Shown here piece by piece: positions 58,847 to 61,625 of a DNA stretch of 61,625 bases. Numbering within the stretch: position 1 is the stretch's first letter; each line of letters starts with the position of its first letter. This DNA is from Spartobacteria bacterium (GTDB taxonomy: Bacteria; Verrucomicrobiota; Verrucomicrobiia; Chthoniobacterales; UBA10450), in assembly GCA_003169695.1 (NCBI GenBank), contig PNAS01000031.1, positions 31,421-93,045 of the forward strand, in the 5' to 3' direction. Both the position numbers and the translations under genes were made by a program. Under the pieces are notes generated by a model. The model saw only the letters and a list, made by a program, of their open reading frames with translations, was not told the origin of the DNA and searched no databases.

Positions 58847-59002
58847 ATGGGTCAGCAACATCGGGTGAGAGTCAAACGTCGGCGTCGCATCGCTTATCTG
58901 GATCGAAAGAAAGTGGCGGCGAAGGCCGCGCCGGTCCGGCGCGAAGCACCGAAAGCCAAAGCCAAACCGAAGAAGCAGGTTGCGTCCACGCCGGAAACAT
59001 AG
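58847..59002 (+). CDS. Very basic 51-residue protein (MGQQH family)
   Basis: From ATG 58847: MGQQHRVRVKRRRRIAYLDR, then a Lys/Ala/Pro-rich tail like that of histone H1. About a third of its residues are Lys or Arg. The N-terminal half looks conserved and folded, the tail disordered. It probably binds nucleic acid (ribosome or nucleoid). I know similar short MGQQH...RRRR proteins from this phylum but not a function. It is 67 bp upstream of the NYN-domain gene, on the same strand. Confidence 0.65.
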   Translation: MGQQHRVRVKRRRRIAYLDRKKVAAKAAPVRREAPKAKAKPKKQVASTPET

Positions 59003-59069
59003 ACCCGCGGGGCACTCCGGAGTGCGGCCGGAGCAGAGTGACTTTGCGGAAAATCCTTTGCAACGCAGA

Positions 59070-59474
59070 GTGCGCGCGCAATACCTCCTGGTTGACGGTC
59101 ACAGCGTGATCTTTGCCTGGCCGGAGTTGCGTCGTCTACATGGACGCCGCACTTCCCTCGCACGGGACGCGCTCGTGAGAAAATTGCGAGATTACCAGGA
59201 TTGGACGGACGTGCGGGTGGCGGTGGTTTTTGACGGTAAAGGATCTGCGGTCAGCGTGAACTCAGATCCGGGGGAGATACAAATTTTCTACTCGCGCGAG
59301 GGTCAAACGGCGGATTCCATCATCGAGCGGCTCGCCAGCAAGTATGCTGCGCGGTTCAAGCTACTGGTGGCGACCAGCGATGTCCTGGAGCAGGAAACCG
59401 CGAGTGCGTGCGGAGCGGAATGTATCTCTCCAGAAGCGCTCCGCTGGCTTCTTGAGGAGGCATCTTCAGCGTAA
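59070..59474 (+). CDS. NYN-domain (YacP-like) ribonuclease
   Basis: 134 residues from GTG 59070 (RAQYLLVDGHSVIFAWPEL), the usual N-terminus of YacP-like proteins; earlier GTG and TTG codons are in frame. Conserved acids lie in LLVDGHSVI, VAVVFDGKGS, EGQTADSIIERLAS and LLVATSDVLEQETA, forming a PIN-like active site. B. subtilis Rae1/YacP cleaves mRNA in the ribosome. The neighbouring basic protein may also act on RNA. Confidence 0.85.
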   Translation: MRAQYLLVDGHSVIFAWPELRRLHGRRTSLARDALVRKLRDYQDWTDVRVAVVFDGKGSAVSVNSDPGEIQIFYSREGQTADSIIERLASKYAARFKLLVATSDVLEQETASACGAECISPEALRWLLEEASSA

Positions 59475-59496
59475 TTTCGCTGGATTGCTGTGCGTT

Positions 59497-59943
59497 TTAG
59501 GCGGCCCCGGCTAACACGGGATGCGGATGCGCAAGCGCTTCGCGGCGGGCGCGTTGCTGACAAGTGGCGAGGACGCGAGACAGAACGCAGTAAAGTTGTT
59601 CGATCGGCAAATTCTTGCTGACGTAGCCGTTGGCTCCGGCACGCAAGGCAGCGTGCATTCGCTCTTCGTCGTATCCAACGCCGGTGAAAACGATAATCGG
59701 CAGGTTCTGACTCATCTCCCGGATGAAAGCGATCAGTGAGATGCCATCCACTTTCGGCATATTGAGATCGACCACCACGACATCACATTGGTGATGCTCA
59801 AGCCACGCGGCTGTTTGGAAGCCTTCCGTGAGGTATTCGCATGTGTGGCCTTTTTGCTTGAGATAGGTCACGAGAAATTTCGTGATTGCTGGGTCATCAT
59901 CGATGAGCAGAAATTCGACGGCATCCCGGGTCAGTATTTTCAT
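59497..59943 (-). CDS. Stand-alone response regulator receiver
   Basis: A receiver domain with FLLIDDDPAITKFL (acid pair), phospho-Asp in VVVDLNMPKVDG, Thr in VFTGVGYDEER and Lys in YVSKNLPIEQL. There is no output domain; about 25 residues remain after it. I use ATG 59943 (MKILTRDAVEF); ATG 59970 is also in frame. It likely signals by protein contact. A histidine kinase lies 1.2 kb upstream on the same strand (61190 onward), across the aldolase gene. Confidence 0.85.
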   Translation of the reverse strand: MKILTRDAVEFLLIDDDPAITKFLVTYLKQKGHTCEYLTEGFQTAAWLEHHQCDVVVVDLNMPKVDGISLIAFIREMSQNLPIIVFTGVGYDEERMHAALRAGANGYVSKNLPIEQLYCVLSRVLATCQQRARREALAHPHPVLAGAA

Positions 59944-60130
59944 TGGCGGCAGGTCTTCTATAATTACCATAACGAGTATAAGCACTAACCTTGCCAAGTT
60001 GCCCGCAGCCTTATTTTCTCCGCGAAAAACACCCAAAAAGCCCTAGACCTGCAGGCGGGGTAAGGCATCCGCGGAATCCGGCAGTCGGGAAGCAATCCGT
60101 CGATCGCAACGGGCCGGTCCCAAGCACTGA

Positions 60131-61084
60131 CTATTTCTTCAGGCTCGCACGAACTGCGTCGAGTTGTCCGGCCGAGCCCAGTTTCCCGTTCTTGTGAGCG
60201 ATGAACTTCGAATACTCCTCGACGAAGATTTTGCCCGGCGGACGAAAATCAAACTCGGCCGGGTGATCGCGAAAATATTCCCTGTGCACACGAGTCCAGA
60301 CCAGGCGGCCATCGGTGTCGATATTCACCTTGGTCACACCCAGTTTCGCGGCCGGAAGATATTCCTCTTCGTTCACACCACGGGCCGAGGGATCGAGCTC
60401 GCCGCCCGCCGCATTAATGCGCTGTACCTCTTCCACCGGAACACTTGAACTTCCGTGCATCACAATTGGCATGCCCGGAATCAATTTCTTGATTTCTTCG
60501 ATCACCTCGAAGTGAAGACTTTGCTGTCCTTTGAATTTATAAGCCCCGTGACTCGTGCCGATCGCGGCCGCGAGCGAATCGCAACCAGTGCGCTTCACAA
60601 ACTCGACCGCTTCCTTGGGATTTGTCAGCGAGGCGTGGCCTTCATCCACCTTGATGTCCTCTTCAACACCTCCGAGTTGCCCGAGCTCGGCTTCGACGCT
60701 GAGGCCTTTCGCGTGCGCGCGCTCCACCACGCGCCTTGTGATCGCGATGTTTTCCTCGAACGACTCGTGGCTCGCGTCGATCATGACGGAACTGTAAAAC
60801 CCCGAGGCGATGCAATCGTAGCAGGTTTCCTCGTCTCCATGGTCAAGATGCACGGCAAAAATCACATTGGGAAACATTTCCTTCGCCGTGCGAATCATCG
60901 CTTCGAGCATCCTTTTATCGGCGTATTTTCGCGCGCCTTTCGAGAGCTGAATGATAAACGGCGCGTGGCTTTGCTCGCAGCCGCGGAACAGCCCGAGGAG
61001 CTGCTCCATGTTATTAATGTTATAAGCGCCGACGGCGAACTTGCCATAGGCGACTTTGTAAAGTTGAGCGGTGGTAACGATCAT
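60131..61084 (-). CDS. fba: Class II fructose-bisphosphate aldolase
   Basis: Zinc aldolase of glycolysis/gluconeogenesis, 317 residues. Zinc and substrate residues: AVHLDHGDEETCYDCI, VEAELGQLGG, AIGTSHGAYKF, IVMHGSSSVP, and the phosphate loop VTKVNIDTDGRLVW. It is complete. There are no other glycolytic genes nearby. Confidence 0.95.
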   Translation of the reverse strand: MIVTTAQLYKVAYGKFAVGAYNINNMEQLLGLFRGCEQSHAPFIIQLSKGARKYADKRMLEAMIRTAKEMFPNVIFAVHLDHGDEETCYDCIASGFYSSVMIDASHESFEENIAITRRVVERAHAKGLSVEAELGQLGGVEEDIKVDEGHASLTNPKEAVEFVKRTGCDSLAAAIGTSHGAYKFKGQQSLHFEVIEEIKKLIPGMPIVMHGSSSVPVEEVQRINAAGGELDPSARGVNEEEYLPAAKLGVTKVNIDTDGRLVWTRVHREYFRDHPAEFDFRPPGKIFVEEYSKFIAHKNGKLGSAGQLDAVRASLKK

Positions 61085-61151
61085 AACGATATTTCAGATT
61101 GAAGGTTTGCGGTTTGGCGCGGCTGATACGCCGTTCGGGAAGGACTGCACC

Positions 61152-61187
61152 TTAAATCTGAAATCTGAAATCTGAAATCTGAAATTC
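61152..61187. repeat. 7-bp tandem repeat
   Basis: Four successive AAATCTG units between the histidine kinase and the aldolase gene; a related TTTCAGATTG lies at 61091-61100 on the other side of the gap. It is a short slippage-prone repeat. Confidence 0.8.
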
Positions 61188-61189
61188 TC

Positions 61190-61625
61190 TCAGTATCCGT
61201 TCGGACTGACCGGCAGCATTACGCTCACGGAGGTGCCGTGTGGGTTCGAATCAATATCGACCCGACCGTTGTGATCGAAGATGGTTCGTTTCACAATCGG
61301 AAGACCCAATCCCATGCCGCGCGCTTTGGTCGTGCAAAATGGAGAAAACACTTTCTCTTTCAGGTCTGCGGAGATTCCCTTGCCGTTGTCCCTGACCGTT
61401 ACGACAACTCCGCTTGCATGGTCGCCTTCGCGGATTTGCGTGGCGGCCAATGTGATCCGCGGCTTGGTCCGGCCTGAGGTGGCTTCCGCGGCGTTGGCGA
61501 CGAGATGGGCGAAGGCCTCGGTGAGCGCCGTTTCGTCGCCCCACACCTTCGGGAGGTCGTTCGGCAGTGTCGTGTCGATCGCAACGCCGTTTTTCTTAAC
61601 GCGCTCGCGCGCGAGCTCGATCGCT
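61190..61625 (-). CDS. Histidine kinase, C-terminal ATPase domain only (cut by window)
   Basis: The frame is open to the right edge, so the sensor and His-containing regions lie outside. At least 144 residues are visible: N-box FAHLVANAAEAT, DNGKGIS, VFSPFCTTK and GMGLGLPIVKR, then the closing strands ending LPVSPNGY. The class is like NtrB/AtoS-type kinases with the long FCTTKxxGMGLGL loop. It could pair with the receiver at 59497. Confidence 0.9.
   Translation of the reverse strand, partial: AIELARERVKKNGVAIDTTLPNDLPKVWGDETALTEAFAHLVANAAEATSGRTKPRITLAATQIREGDHASGVVVTVRDNGKGISADLKEKVFSPFCTTKARGMGLGLPIVKRTIFDHNGRVDIDSNPHGTSVSVMLPVSPNGY

Noticed and set aside
1..61625. CRISPR array, prophage, IS element or integrase
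   Set aside because: No regularly spaced direct repeats, no transposase, integrase or phage structural motifs were found in any frame.

Overview
The window is dense bacterial chromosome at high GC (I estimate just under 60%), with almost no gap above 300 bp. I find about 60 protein genes (two cut by the window edges), one tRNA, and no rRNA, CRISPR array, phage, insertion sequence or integrase. Gene content points to a soil-type member of Verrucomicrobiota, probably near Chthoniobacterales/Spartobacteria. Signs of this are a small SWIB-domain protein, a short Lys/Arg-rich protein beginning MGQQH, a Trp-rich DUF6600-type lipoprotein, tandem GspE ATPases ahead of GspF and a pseudopilin, and a fused exonuclease/ATP-dependent DNA ligase. 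The placement is inferred from content; no marker phylogeny was possible.

Layout. 1-5690: a plus-strand cluster with a two-domain glycosyltransferase (5' end outside), an RmlC-like cupin, a methyltransferase, panC and nadB. 5803-14203: a secreted protein, a dynamin-like GTPase, a polysaccharide deacetylase, a hybrid histidine kinase, a thioredoxin-like lipoprotein, SWIB, a REC-PP2C phosphatase and a Pro-rich lipoprotein. 14369-17358: aroA, cmk, plsC and a small membrane protein. 17437-19176: a DUF6600-type gene broken by about five frameshifts. 19190-24686: the exonuclease-ligase fusion, a secreted unknown, and a STAS/GAF-PP2C partner-switching pair. 24683-27237: grpE, dnaJ, rsmE. 27376-36149 (mostly minus): a sorbosone-dehydrogenase-like protein, yraN overlapping rnhB, rplS, trxA, rimO, a RodZ-like protein and ftsK, with tRNA-Arg(CCG) on plus. 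36449-47336: a peptide transporter with a DUF885 peptidase, a glutamine amidotransferase, queD/queE, a LysE exporter, an NlpC/P60-like protein, then dapF-dapA-dapB-folK-panB. 47574-54285: an OmpA-like protein and a type II secretion/type IV pilus core (G, F, E, E). 54326-61625: glmS divergent from glgC, small envelope proteins, a NYN-domain RNase, a response regulator, class II aldolase, and the C-terminal end of a histidine kinase.

The most unusual feature is a set of dispersed palindromic repeats of several families. Most lie between genes. Two family members, and possibly a third, sit in frame inside conserved genes and are translated: in the N-terminal extension of RimO, in the linker before Walker B of FtsK, and possibly in an insertion in the glutaminase domain of GlmS. 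Copies outside genes in this same window support the first two. This resembles the in-frame palindromic elements of Rickettsia. No mobilising enzyme is present here.
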